Positions 21,237 to 29,521 of a stretch of 64,000 bases of DNA are shown here, piece after piece. The first letter of the stretch is position 1. Each line of letters opens with the position of its first letter. The notes beneath the pieces were generated by a model. The model did no database searches, was not told where the DNA came from, and was given only the letters and a program-made list of their open reading frames with translations. Source of the DNA: an uncultured Methanobrevibacter sp. (GTDB lineage Archaea > Methanobacteriota > Methanobacteria > Methanobacteriales > Methanobacteriaceae); NCBI RefSeq assembly GCF_902769175.1, contig NZ_CACXNW010000002.1:1-64000 (forward strand), given 5' to 3'. The position numbers were made by a program, and so were the translations under genes.

Positions 21237-22244
21237 AGGCTTTGTTGAAATCCTATAATTTTGATGCAAGTTTTATAATAAAAATCTTTAAATTTCGTAA
21301 AATTAAATATAACCACAAAAAATTTATTTCATCATATAAATTTTAATTAATCCGATTAGAAAATAAGCAATAATAATATATTTACTAAAAAGAACGATAA
21401 AAATTAATATGAAAACAAAAAAATTCATTCTCCATGCTTATTTTTGTTATTCGTTACAGTCAAATCTTTCAGGATTTGGATTTGAAAATCCAACCGAAAA
21501 TTGTATCATGACTGATGAACGATGCCAAAAGTGAATTTAACCTAAATTATATTGAAATTTTTGTTAACTTACACATTTGAATAAACTTAAATAAAGTTAA
21601 AAAAATATTCCAGTAAATTATCTAAGATTATTTACATAAATATAGTTAAATTCACCCTTGGCATCGAAAAACTATCTGAATCTTACTTTTCGTAAGGTTT
21701 GCGATTTATTGAACTTATCCAATGATAATCGCAAGATTTTTAAGACTCCAAATTACCCCATAACAGCACTTTGCAAAAATTTTTTAAAAGCTTGCATATA
21801 AAAATTTTGTATAGTTTTAACGATTTTAACGCTATATTTGTGAATAAGTGTTAAATAATTGCCCTTAATGGTTTTGGATTCATAAATGCAAGTCTACAGA
21901 AAATGAAACGATTTAATCGAATTAGAATGTCTGTGACAAAGCATATGACGCAAAAAACATCAGAACAACTATTATGAAGAAATTAATGCTTTTAATACAA
22001 TTCCAAACAAAACCAACATCAAAACAGGTTATTTCAGATAATGAAACAATTAGGTTTTTAGAAAACCTACCTATAACCGATAGAACAATGTTGAAAGTAT
22101 CTTTAGCGTAATAAAAGACAGTTTAGTGGAATTAACTCAACCAGAAGCACTAAACTCTTAAAAAAAGGAAACAAAACTAAATGTTTAATCTATAACATTT
22201 AAAAATCAATCATATTAATTAAATATAGGATTTCAACAGAACCT
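21237..22244 (+). mobile_element. Decayed insertion sequence (IS5/IS1182-like), about 1.0 kb
   Basis: The ends are 21-bp inverted repeats matching at 19 positions: AGGCTTTGTTGAAATCCTAT at 21237 and the inverse of AGGTTCTGTTGAAATCCTAT at 22224-22244. On the plus strand from about 21,930, broken frames read DKAYDAKNIRTTI, EEINAFNTIPNKTNIKTG, NNVESIFSVIK and GINSTRSTKLLKK. This is the C-terminal part of a DDE transposase with the D..YD and Y/N-x-x-E motifs. Frameshifts and stops are frequent and the N-terminal part is not recognisable, so the element is dead. No clear target-site duplication was seen. Confidence 0.75.
21520..21667. mobile_element. MITE-like 148-bp element with 22-bp terminal inverted repeats
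   Basis: Left arm CGATGCCAAAAGTGAATTTA at 21520 and right arm (read inversely) CGATGCCAAGGGTGAATTTA ending at 21667 match at 20 of 22 positions. The 104 bases between are AT-rich and non-coding. It sits inside the decayed insertion sequence where transposase coding would be expected, so it probably inserted later. Its ends differ from those of the surrounding element. A long-armed hairpin RNA is the alternative. Confidence 0.55.
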
Positions 22245-22723
22245 ATCATTTAACATATCCCACCATTTTTAATATACATGTATATTATCACATATAAATC
22301 TTTTGTTGTCTATACCGACATTATTGTTTATGCAATTACAGTTGTCGATTTGAAAATAAGATTTCTTAAAACAACGTTGAGATTGCTACTTGAAACATGA
22401 AACCTCCTTGCAGCGTTGTTTGCATTTAATGCATATCCAATACAAATATTGTTAGATTACGAGAAATGGTAATTCCTTGACTATATCTTGAGTCCGAAGT
22501 TGAACTATACTCATAATCACAGGTAATTAAACCTCAGAATCAACTTCCCATTTATATCTTGATTTAAATCTGTAAAAGTCTTAATGCCCTGCGACAATAT
22601 ATCTTCATCTAGTAAAAAAAGTTATATGTTAGGATTCTGATTTAATTACTAAAAATTAAATTGGATTTTTCCATTATTAATACATATTAAGCTATAACTT
22701 ATCGTTATTTACTAAAAAAAAGA
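22245..22723. other. Intergenic region with a possible second transposase remnant
   Basis: The minus strand between about 22,470 and 22,340 gives ISRNLTIFVLDM and, after a frameshift, LNANNAARRFHVSSSNLNVV, which resembles a helix-turn-helix segment of a transposase. The similarity is weak and no ends can be defined. Confidence 0.3.
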
Positions 22724-22817
22724 GACTGTGAAATTTATAGGCTTATTTATATTTCATTAGATTTCTTTATAAGTAAAAATTAATATTATGATTTTAAGCC
22801 TAAACTTTTTTACAAAC
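22724..22817 (+). repeat. 94-bp dispersed element, copy 1
   Basis: Nearly identical, in the opposite orientation, to 43037-43130. Both copies start with CTGTRAAATTT-ATAGGCTTA and end with TAAGCCTAAACTTTTTTAC followed by AAAC, so the ends form an imperfect inverted repeat. The inner segment TTTATAAGTAAAAAT is conserved. No coding potential was seen. Confidence 0.75.
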
Positions 22818-22978
22818 CAAAAAAAGAAAAATAGAAAAAATTGGAAGTTGTCCTCTTTTATATTAAAAAAAAAAGAAAAATAGAAAAAAATAAAAAAAGA
22901 TAAACCTAAAAACGGTTTATTAAAAATAAAATAAAAATAATAAAATCAAAACTGCACAAATAGTAAAAGATTTTTGGT

Positions 22979-23010
22979 CAAGGTTTTTGAGGCGAAGCCT
23001 CAAAAAACTT
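22979..23010 (-). terminator. TTCG-capped hairpin after sucC
   Basis: On the minus strand, five bases after the sucC stop codon: CAAG, then TTTTTTGAGGC, loop TTC/TTCG, GCCTCAAAAA, then CTTG, followed by ACCAAAAATCTTTT. The same arrangement with a different stem core follows atwA at 48269-48301, which supports a real RNA structure, probably a 3'-end signal. Confidence 0.75.
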
Positions 23011-23014
23011 GGGT

Positions 23015-24139
23015 CTATTTTGCAGCTTCTTTTTCTTTTATTTCATTACACATTTCAACTGCCTTTTTAGCAGCTTCCTCTAATGAAATTTCATAAGGAA
23101 TGCCTGCTTCATCGAATAGTCTTTGACCTTCCTCTTCATTAGTACCGGTAAGTCTAATTACAATGTTTACATCCCATTTATTAGCATCCAATGCAGCAAT
23201 TACACCTCTTGCTACATCATCTGCTCTAGTGATACCACCTAAAACATTAAGGAATACCACTTTTACAGGAGGATAATTTAAAACTAAACTTAAAGCTTTC
23301 TTAATGGTTTCATCAGATGCTCCACCACAGATATCCAAGAAAGTTGCTGGCTTACCTCCAAATAAGGTAACCATGTCCATACCGGTTAATGTTAAACCTG
23401 CACCATTTCCAATAACTGCAATATCCCCATCAAGCTTTACAAAAGCAAACTCTTTCTTCTTGAATCTGTTTTGTCTTACTTGATCCTGGTGACGGAACAA
23501 TGCATCGTTTTCAATTTCCAATTTTGCATCAGCTGCAATCAATCCATCATCAATTAAAATGAGAGGGTTGATTTCAGCAACTTCAGCATCATATTTATCA
23601 TAAACATTATAGAGCTTCCAAATGATATCTCCAATTTTGGAAACCAAATCAGAACCTACACCCATTTTACGAGCTATTTCACGAGCTTCATAAGGCAAGA
23701 ATTCTTTTAATGGATTTACGTTGTATCTGATAATCTTTTCAGGAGATGTTTTAGCTAATTCTTCGATTTCCACTCCACCTTCAGCACTTGCCATAATAAT
23801 TGGAGCCCTATTAGCCCTATCATTAGATACACTTAAGAAGAATTCCCTTTGAATGTTTGCCTTTTCTTCAATAAGCAAGTGTTTTACTTCTTCTCCTTTA
23901 ATTTCAAGACTTAATAATTCTTTAGCGATTTGCAATGCTTCACCAGGGTTATCTGCAAACTTAATACCTCCGGCTTTACCTCTTCCACCAACAAGAACTT
24001 GAGATTTCAATACAATAGGTCTGCCAAATTCAGTAGCTACTTCCATTGCTTCTTCAGGAGAGTATACAACATGTCCTTCTAAAATTTTAATTCCTTCTTT
24101 TTCAAAAACTTTTTTTGCACTATGTTCAAAAAACTTCAT
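23015..24139 (-). CDS. sucC: Succinyl-CoA synthetase (ADP-forming) beta subunit
   Basis: ATP-grasp subunit of the enzyme that interconverts succinate and succinyl-CoA in the incomplete reductive citric acid cycle of methanogens. Signatures include HSAKKVFEKEGI, VLKSQVLVGGRGKAGGIK, AEINPL, DICGGASDE and GGITRADDVA. The start at 24137-24139 (ATG) has GAGTGAGAAAA upstream; an in-frame GTG three codons earlier is less likely. The alpha subunit is not in this window. It follows korC on the same strand after about 490 bases, and its product succinyl-CoA is the Kor substrate. Confidence 0.96.
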   Translation of the reverse strand: MKFFEHSAKKVFEKEGIKILEGHVVYSPEEAMEVATEFGRPIVLKSQVLVGGRGKAGGIKFADNPGEALQIAKELLSLEIKGEEVKHLLIEEKANIQREFFLSVSNDRANRAPIIMASAEGGVEIEELAKTSPEKIIRYNVNPLKEFLPYEAREIARKMGVGSDLVSKIGDIIWKLYNVYDKYDAEVAEINPLILIDDGLIAADAKLEIENDALFRHQDQVRQNRFKKKEFAFVKLDGDIAVIGNGAGLTLTGMDMVTLFGGKPATFLDICGGASDETIKKALSLVLNYPPVKVVFLNVLGGITRADDVARGVIAALDANKWDVNIVIRLTGTNEEEGQRLFDEAGIPYEISLEEAAKKAVEMCNEIKEKEAAK

Positions 24140-24426
24140 TTTTCTCACTCTTACTAATAAGCATGAAAATTATAATAAGAATTTAATTTTAAAAATATGT
24201 ATAATTTTAAAAATACTTATGAATAAATAAATTATAAAAATAAATGAAATAAATCATCCTATTAAGTTATTTGTTATAATAGAAATAACTTATTATATTT
24301 AATCATTAATATTATATGTATTTCCTTATTATTAAAATTATTTATATAAATTCTTAAGAATTAATGGAAAAAATAATAAAAAATTTTTAATTTAATAAAA
24401 AAAATTAAGAAGTTTAATTTAAAATG

Positions 24427-24582
24427 CTATTTTAATAAAAAAAGTTTTTAAAAAAGCATAATTTAATATAAAAAAATAAAAAAAATTCAATCCAAAATGT
24501 TATTTTAATAAAAAAAGTTTTTAAAAAAGCATAATTTAATATAAAAAATAAAAAAAAATTCAATCTAAAAAGTTATTTTAAA
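24427..24582. repeat. 72-bp tandem repeat (2.1 copies) downstream of korC
   Basis: Copies begin at 24429 and 24501 (TATTTTAATAAAAAAAGTTT ... GCATAATTTAATATAAAAAA ... ATTCAATC), with a partial third near 24574. The array starts about 50 bases beyond the korC stop codon and fills part of the korC-sucC gap of nearly 500 bases, which holds nothing else apparent. Confidence 0.85.
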
Positions 24583-24632
24583 ATTTAATAAAGTTTAATT
24601 TAAAAAAATAAAAAAAGAAGAAGATAAAAAGA

Positions 24633-25178
24633 TTATAATAAAGCATATCCTGCTTCAAATGCTTGAATATTCTTATCTTCAGTGCCTTTTGGTACACTAT
24701 CTAAAATAGCTTGTTTTGCTGCATCAACAGATACAACTTCAGTTACCTTAACAATAGCACCAATCATTACAATATTTGCTACAATCCTTAAGCCAACATC
24801 TTCAGTTGCTGTTTTTGTAGCAGGTGCTCTGTAAAGCTTGATCTTATGCTCTTCTACAAAATCAACTATCTCCTCTTCAACAATCATATCAGGATCGATA
24901 ATCAAGACCCCTTCATCTTTTAAATCACCCATATACTTGATTAAAGCTTCATGAGACATAGCAACTAAAATATCTGGACTAGTTACTTTAGGATAATCGA
25001 TTTCTTCATCATCAATAACAACTTCAGTTCTGGAAGCTCCTCCACGAGCTTCAGGACCGTAAGATTGAGTTTGAACAGCATTCTTATTATCAAAGAGTGA
25101 AGCAGCCTTACCAATGATGACTCCTGCCATAATTACTCCTTGACCACCAAAACCAGCTATACGAACTTCAGTTCTCAT
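24633..25178 (-). CDS. korC: 2-oxoglutarate:ferredoxin oxidoreductase, gamma subunit (KorC)
   Basis: Gamma subunit of the CoA-dependent enzyme that reductively carboxylates succinyl-CoA to 2-oxoglutarate with reduced ferredoxin. It begins EVRIAGFGGQGVIMAG, the standard gamma-domain opening, and has QTQSYGPEARGGASRTEV. The start is the ATG at 25176-25178, one base after the korB stop, with GAGGAG about ten bases upstream. The 181 residues are normal. Confidence 0.95.
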   Translation of the reverse strand: MRTEVRIAGFGGQGVIMAGVIIGKAASLFDNKNAVQTQSYGPEARGGASRTEVVIDDEEIDYPKVTSPDILVAMSHEALIKYMGDLKDEGVLIIDPDMIVEEEIVDFVEEHKIKLYRAPATKTATEDVGLRIVANIVMIGAIVKVTEVVSVDAAKQAILDSVPKGTEDKNIQAFEAGYALL

Positions 25179-25179
25179 T

Positions 25180-26040
25180 TTAATCCAACTCCTCAAATGC
25201 AGACTTAATAGCTAATGGCTTATCAGAATTCTCTTCTGCTAATGCCTTAATGTTAGCAGTCAATTCAGCATGTGGATTATTGGCAAATTCACCAACAATG
25301 ATTTTTCCTTCCAATTCAGATTCATCCATTTTTTCTGCTCTTCTTTTGTTAACGCTATTTTCCTTAATGTATTGGAACATAGACAATGGAGTTTTCATCT
25401 TGTTTTTACGTCCAAAGTATGTTGGACATTGGGAAACAACTTCAATGAATGAGAATCCTTCATTTTCCAAACCTTTTTGAATGGCTTTGGAAAGTTGAAT
25501 CGGATGAGTGGTAGTCCATCTTGCAACATAGGATGCACCTGCTGCACTGACAAGCTCAGCTAAATTGAAAGGCATGTCTCTTGAACCGTAAGGTGCAGTT
25601 GTACCGAAACTTCCTTTAGGTGAAGTAGGACTGATTTGACCTCCAGTCATACCGTAAATATTATTGTTGATACAAATGACAGTGAGATTAATGTTTCTTC
25701 TTGCTGCATGAATCAAATGGTTTCCTCCAATGGATGCAGCATCTCCGTCACCAGTGAATACAACAACATCCAAGTCAGGGTTTCCTACCTTCAATCCAGT
25801 AGCAAAACTTAAAGCTCTTCCGTGAGTGGTGTGGAGTGAATCACATTTTGCATAACCAGGAATCCTTGAAGAACAACCGATTCCAGAAACAATTGCAACA
25901 TTTTCAAAGTCAATATCGGTTCCTTCCAATCCTTTAAAGAATGTGCTCATTACAGTACCGTTTCCACAACCTGGACAGAATATATGTGGCAATCTTTCTT
26001 CTCTAAGATATTTTTTATATGGGCTTTCATTTTCTACCAT
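25180..26040 (-). CDS. korB: 2-oxoglutarate:ferredoxin oxidoreductase, beta subunit (KorB)
   Basis: Thiamine-diphosphate-binding subunit. It shows HIFCPGCGNG near the N-terminus, GIGCSSR, the TPP-binding GDGDAASIGGNHLIHAARRN and NNIYGMTGGQ. The 286 residues match KorB rather than the longer PorB. It sits nine bases after korA and one base before korC, so the four kor genes form a tight operon. Confidence 0.96.
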   Translation of the reverse strand: MVENESPYKKYLREERLPHIFCPGCGNGTVMSTFFKGLEGTDIDFENVAIVSGIGCSSRIPGYAKCDSLHTTHGRALSFATGLKVGNPDLDVVVFTGDGDAASIGGNHLIHAARRNINLTVICINNNIYGMTGGQISPTSPKGSFGTTAPYGSRDMPFNLAELVSAAGASYVARWTTTHPIQLSKAIQKGLENEGFSFIEVVSQCPTYFGRKNKMKTPLSMFQYIKENSVNKRRAEKMDESELEGKIIVGEFANNPHAELTANIKALAEENSDKPLAIKSAFEELD

Positions 26041-26049
26041 CTAAACCAC

Positions 26050-27180
26050 CTATCCTTTAATCTCCTTAATCTTTTCATAAATTTCATCAGGCTTGTGGAG
26101 GATTCCTCCAATCTTGCCTATTAAGTGAACATTAGCTTCTCCATGTGCTGCCCTTTCAACTTCATGAACCATTTGTCCCAAGTTCATTTCAGGAACAATG
26201 ATATCACTTGCAGTTTTGGCAATTTCTGCAATTTCCTCTTCTGGGAAAGGCCATGGAGTATCAATCTTAAGGGATCCTACTTTAATTCCTTCTTCCATTG
26301 CCTTTTTCATAGCAGCCCCAACAGAACGGTATGGAGAACCGCAGGAAACAATTACAATATCTGCATCATCACAGTTTTCCTTTTTAACTGAACAGATATC
26401 CTTTCTATGCATTAAGACCTTATTGCATAATCTTTCCACTAATTTAGTGTGGGTGTCAGGATCATTGGTATCAGGATAACCTCTTTCATCGTGAGTCAAA
26501 CCTGTAACGTGAATATTGAATCCATCACCAAAGGCAGGCATAGGAGTTGTTCCATCTTCAGGAGCATCGTAAGGCATGTATTGGCCATCAACCTTTTCAG
26601 GTCTCTTACGAGTGACAATTTCAATATCATCAGGAATAATCAATTTCTCTCTCATGTGACCTACAACTTCATCAGCCAAGACAGTTACAGGAACTCTGTA
26701 CTCTTCAGCTAAATTAAAAGCCTTGATAGTGAAATCAAAGAATTCTTGCACAGATGATGGAGCTAAAGCTATAGGTTCATAATCACCATGGGACCCCCAG
26801 CGAACCTGCATCATGTCAGCTTGAGCAGACATGGTAGGCTGACCGGTAGATGGAGAACCTCTTTGAACATTGATGATTACAATAGAAGTTTCAGTGATAA
26901 ATCCATATCCTATATTTTCCTGCATCAATGAAATACCTGGACCTGATGTTGCAGTCATTGCTTTCATACCACTCCATGAAGCTCCAATAATAGCACCTGC
27001 AGATGCAATTTCATCTTCCATTTGAACAAATGAGCCACCGTATTTTGGAAGCAATATTGACATTTGTTCAGCAATCTCAGTAGATGGAGTAATCGGATAG
27101 CCTGCAAAGAATCTGCAGTTTGCAGCAATTGCACCTAATGCACAAGCTTCATTTCCTTGAACAAAACGCTCCTCTACCAT
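26050..27180 (-). CDS. korA: 2-oxoglutarate:ferredoxin oxidoreductase, alpha subunit (KorA)
   Basis: Alpha subunit carrying the pyrimidine-binding half of the TPP site. Typical phrases are GNEACALGAIAANCRFFAGY, PITPSTEIAEQM, MEDEIASAGAIIGASW and TATSGPGISLM, and the 376 residues are normal for KorA. Its ATG overlaps the korD stop by one base, showing translational coupling. Confidence 0.96.
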   Translation of the reverse strand: MVEERFVQGNEACALGAIAANCRFFAGYPITPSTEIAEQMSILLPKYGGSFVQMEDEIASAGAIIGASWSGMKAMTATSGPGISLMQENIGYGFITETSIVIINVQRGSPSTGQPTMSAQADMMQVRWGSHGDYEPIALAPSSVQEFFDFTIKAFNLAEEYRVPVTVLADEVVGHMREKLIIPDDIEIVTRKRPEKVDGQYMPYDAPEDGTTPMPAFGDGFNIHVTGLTHDERGYPDTNDPDTHTKLVERLCNKVLMHRKDICSVKKENCDDADIVIVSCGSPYRSVGAAMKKAMEEGIKVGSLKIDTPWPFPEEEIAEIAKTASDIIVPEMNLGQMVHEVERAAHGEANVHLIGKIGGILHKPDEIYEKIKEIKG

Positions 27181-27386
27181 TATTTCACCTCTTTTTCTAC
27201 ATAAATAGCTTGGTCAGGACAAGATAATTCACATAATCCACATTTAGTGCAAGCTTCCTCACGTTCAGGGAAAGGAAGGTACACGTTTTTTGTATTAACC
27301 TTATCAGATTTTGAATAAACATTTTTTGGACAGGTAGCTATGCAAATATCGCATCCCTTACAAAGCTTAGAATCTATAATAATCAT
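27180..27386 (-). CDS. korD: 2-oxoglutarate:ferredoxin oxidoreductase, ferredoxin-like delta subunit (KorD)
   Basis: A 68-residue dicluster ferredoxin with two complete 4Fe-4S motifs, CKGCDICIATCP and CTKCGLCELSCP. It passes electrons between ferredoxin and the Kor catalytic subunits. It is the first gene of korDABC and is separated from mptD by about 380 AT-rich bases. Confidence 0.95.
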   Translation of the reverse strand: MIIIDSKLCKGCDICIATCPKNVYSKSDKVNTKNVYLPFPEREEACTKCGLCELSCPDQAIYVEKEVK

Positions 27387-27550
27387 TAAATCATCTCACA
27401 TTCTATAATTATTAAACTGAATAAATTATTCAATATATTAAGATAAATACCTTAATGCATTAATAAAGTTTAGATATAAATTCTAAGATATAAATCATAA
27501 TACTAATATTTATGGTTTTATTAATTTAAATAATTTAGTATATTTTATTT

Positions 27551-27690
27551 TAAAAAATTGTATATTTTAATTAAAAAAATTAGCAATTTTTAATTCAAAA
27601 AATTAGCATATATTAATTAAAAAAATTAGCAATTTTTAATTCAAAAAATTAGCATATTTTAATTCAAATAATTTAGTATTTTTAACCGAG
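27551..27690. repeat. 28-bp tandem repeat (about 5 copies) downstream of mptD
   Basis: The unit AAAAAATTAGCA followed by T/A-rich TTTTTAATTC recurs every 28 bases (TTAGCA near 27580, 27608, 27636 and 27664, plus degenerate ends). It lies 75-215 bases beyond the mptD stop codon, in the korD-mptD gap. Confidence 0.85.
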
Positions 27691-27764
27691 CAATCACTTT
27701 AAAAGTAATTTAGCAAATTAAAATTAAAAAATGAAAAAAGATAAAAAGAGTTGATTTTGAAGAG

Positions 27765-28133
27765 CTATTCAATTATCTCCTCTACAAACATTAAAGGATA
27801 ATTAAGCTCTTCAATGAATTTGATTCTGATTACTACCAAAACATCATCCACTTTTGAATAGATCTTTACATCTAACATATCTCCACTGAGAGAGGTATAT
27901 TCAAATTCAGTCATGGCCTTGTCTAACCTATCCAAATCAATGGAAACTTCAACCTTATCAATGCATGGCTGTAAGGCAAATGATTCTTCCATTGCCTTTT
28001 CCAAGCTATCAATATTTGTTTTATTGAAAGGAGTTCCTACAAATTGATGGAATAAAGCTCCCATACTGATAGCTCCTTCAAATATGGCTCGTTCCCTATT
28101 TGAAATGTTTGAAAAATATTTTTCCTTATCCAT
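27765..28133 (-). CDS. mptD: Archaeal dihydroneopterin aldolase MptD
   Basis: Converts 7,8-dihydroneopterin to 6-hydroxymethyl-7,8-dihydropterin in methanopterin synthesis. The segment SNRERAIFEGAISMGALFHQ and the following GTPFNK are the family's conserved core (MJ1585 type, unrelated to bacterial FolB). The start at 28131-28133 has GAGGTATTTT before it; an in-frame codon six triplets upstream lacks a site. The 122 residues are normal for the family. Confidence 0.9.
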   Translation of the reverse strand: MDKEKYFSNISNRERAIFEGAISMGALFHQFVGTPFNKTNIDSLEKAMEESFALQPCIDKVEVSIDLDRLDKAMTEFEYTSLSGDMLDVKIYSKVDDVLVVIRIKFIEELNYPLMFVEEIIE

Positions 28134-28153
28134 AAAATACCTCAAAATCATTC

Positions 28154-28305
28154 AATTTATTAAATGTTTTTTGATTAAATCCATAAATAAACCTATAAAT
28201 TAAATCCATAAATGAAACTTATAATTTATTAAATGTTTCTTGATTAAATCCATAAATAAACCTATAAATTAAATCTATTAATGAAACTTATAAATTAAAT
28301 CCATG
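28154..28305. repeat. 69-bp tandem repeat (2.2 copies) downstream of the sortase gene
   Basis: Copies begin at 28154 and 28223 (AATTTATTAAATGTTTYTTG, then ATTAAATCCATAAATAAACC). Each copy itself contains a degenerate internal duplication of ATAAATTAAATCCAT. It lies between the sortase stop codon and mptD. Confidence 0.85.
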
Positions 28306-28326
28306 AATAAATCATTGATTATTCTA

Positions 28327-29088
28327 TTAATTAACTCCCATCAAACTGTTTAGCCATCCTAATTGATCAGCCCATACCTGTGAAGAAATTGGGAAAATGC
28401 AGAAGTAGGCTAAAACAATAGTTATTGCAATAACAACTGCAAGAATAATTTTTCTCTCTTCAGGAGGAGTGAAATAGCTGACAATCAATCCTAAAACCAA
28501 GAATCCTAATGTGATATACCATGCATAATCTGCATGAGGATTTTCTTCCAAAGTAGTTTCATTAATCAAACTGGTGGAATTTAAATCACAAGTGATAATC
28601 ATTCTTTCAGCAGATGAGCCTATTGGATGGCAGGTTATCAAGAACAATTGCTGCTTGTGAATGTCCCCTTGCTTATGACTTTCATTTAAGTAAAACTTAT
28701 CATAAGTTCCTGGAACTATCATAGAGTCGTTATATGTATAATTGACTTCACCAATTCCTGGCCATTCCACTGTGACTACATCTCCCTTCTTAAGAGCATC
28801 CAACCGTAAGAATGGAGACCCCTGCAAAGTCCTATGTCCAAATAATGCAAGGTCACCTTTAGTTGGAAGACTTGAAGTCGGATCTATGTAAACCCCTTGG
28901 GATATGGAAACATTATTGATTTTCTCATGAACTCCAATAGAGGGAATGACAACAACAGATGCATTAATCTCCTTAGGTTCAGCTACATTTTTATATGAAT
29001 AGTAATTTACTTCAGTTAAAGCATATAAGCTAATAACCAATAAAGCAATTATTATAATAATTGTTGTAGGCCTTATTCTTAAATCCAT
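28327..29088 (-). CDS. Sortase (archaeal class) with three membrane segments
   Basis: Cysteine transpeptidase expected to attach or process surface proteins at the outer membrane face. An N-terminal transmembrane segment (residues about 8-24) is followed by the sortase domain with the catalytic set H85 (FGHRTL), C153 (LITCHP) and R162 (SSAERMI). Two further membrane segments follow near the C-terminus (YITLGFLVLGLIVSYF and ILAVVIAITIVLAYF). The start ATG at 29086-29088 was chosen because TTGATGAT precedes it; an ATG five codons upstream is possible. Its substrate is unknown: no LPxTG-like signal was seen in the secreted proteins here. Confidence 0.88.
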   Translation of the reverse strand: MDLRIRPTTIIIIIALLVISLYALTEVNYYSYKNVAEPKEINASVVVIPSIGVHEKINNVSISQGVYIDPTSSLPTKGDLALFGHRTLQGSPFLRLDALKKGDVVTVEWPGIGEVNYTYNDSMIVPGTYDKFYLNESHKQGDIHKQQLFLITCHPIGSSAERMIITCDLNSTSLINETTLEENPHADYAWYITLGFLVLGLIVSYFTPPEERKIILAVVIAITIVLAYFCIFPISSQVWADQLGWLNSLMGVN

Positions 29089-29313
29089 AAAAATCATCAA
29101 CATTAAATTTTACATTGAATCAATAAAATCTGATTAAATTTTAATATTTTTAATTAAATTTATATTTCTTATTCTATAATTCATATTTAATAAATTTTTA
29201 ATATTTTAAATCTTGAAAATAAACATTATTAAACAATCGAAAAAACTATCAATTAAAGCATAGGACCTTTGATAGAAAATCAATAATGGTTGAATAAAGA
29301 AAAAAGATTAATC

Positions 29314-29505
29314 TTAAATTTTATTCACATTCACCACAATTTGTTGAGATATATAAGGAAATTCCCCCTCAAATCCAGCAACTAACTTAAAATGAGAAAT
29401 ATTCTCAGGAACATCCCCATAATAACTAAAATTGTTACCATCATTTGCATAAATTTCCTTTAGTGAATACCCAATTCATCCCAACTCAAATAAGCATTTT
29501 CAACA
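29314..29505 (-). pseudogene. Fragment of a secreted-protein domain
   Basis: About 53 codons without a start codon read LKEIYANDGNNFSYYGDVPE and GEFPYISQQIVVNVNKI then a stop. One frame away, upstream, lies ENAYLSWDELG. It looks like the C-terminal end of an Ig-like domain from an adhesin-type protein, broken by a frameshift. The remainder is absent. Confidence 0.5.
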
Positions 29506-29521
29506 TACTAAAAAAGAAAAA

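Noticed and set aside
22340-22470. Second transposase gene on the minus strand
   Set aside because: Only two short stretches (ISRNLTIFVLDM, NANNAARRFHVSS) look protein-like and they are in different frames; no ends or catalytic residues could be found, so it is only mentioned within an intergenic entry.
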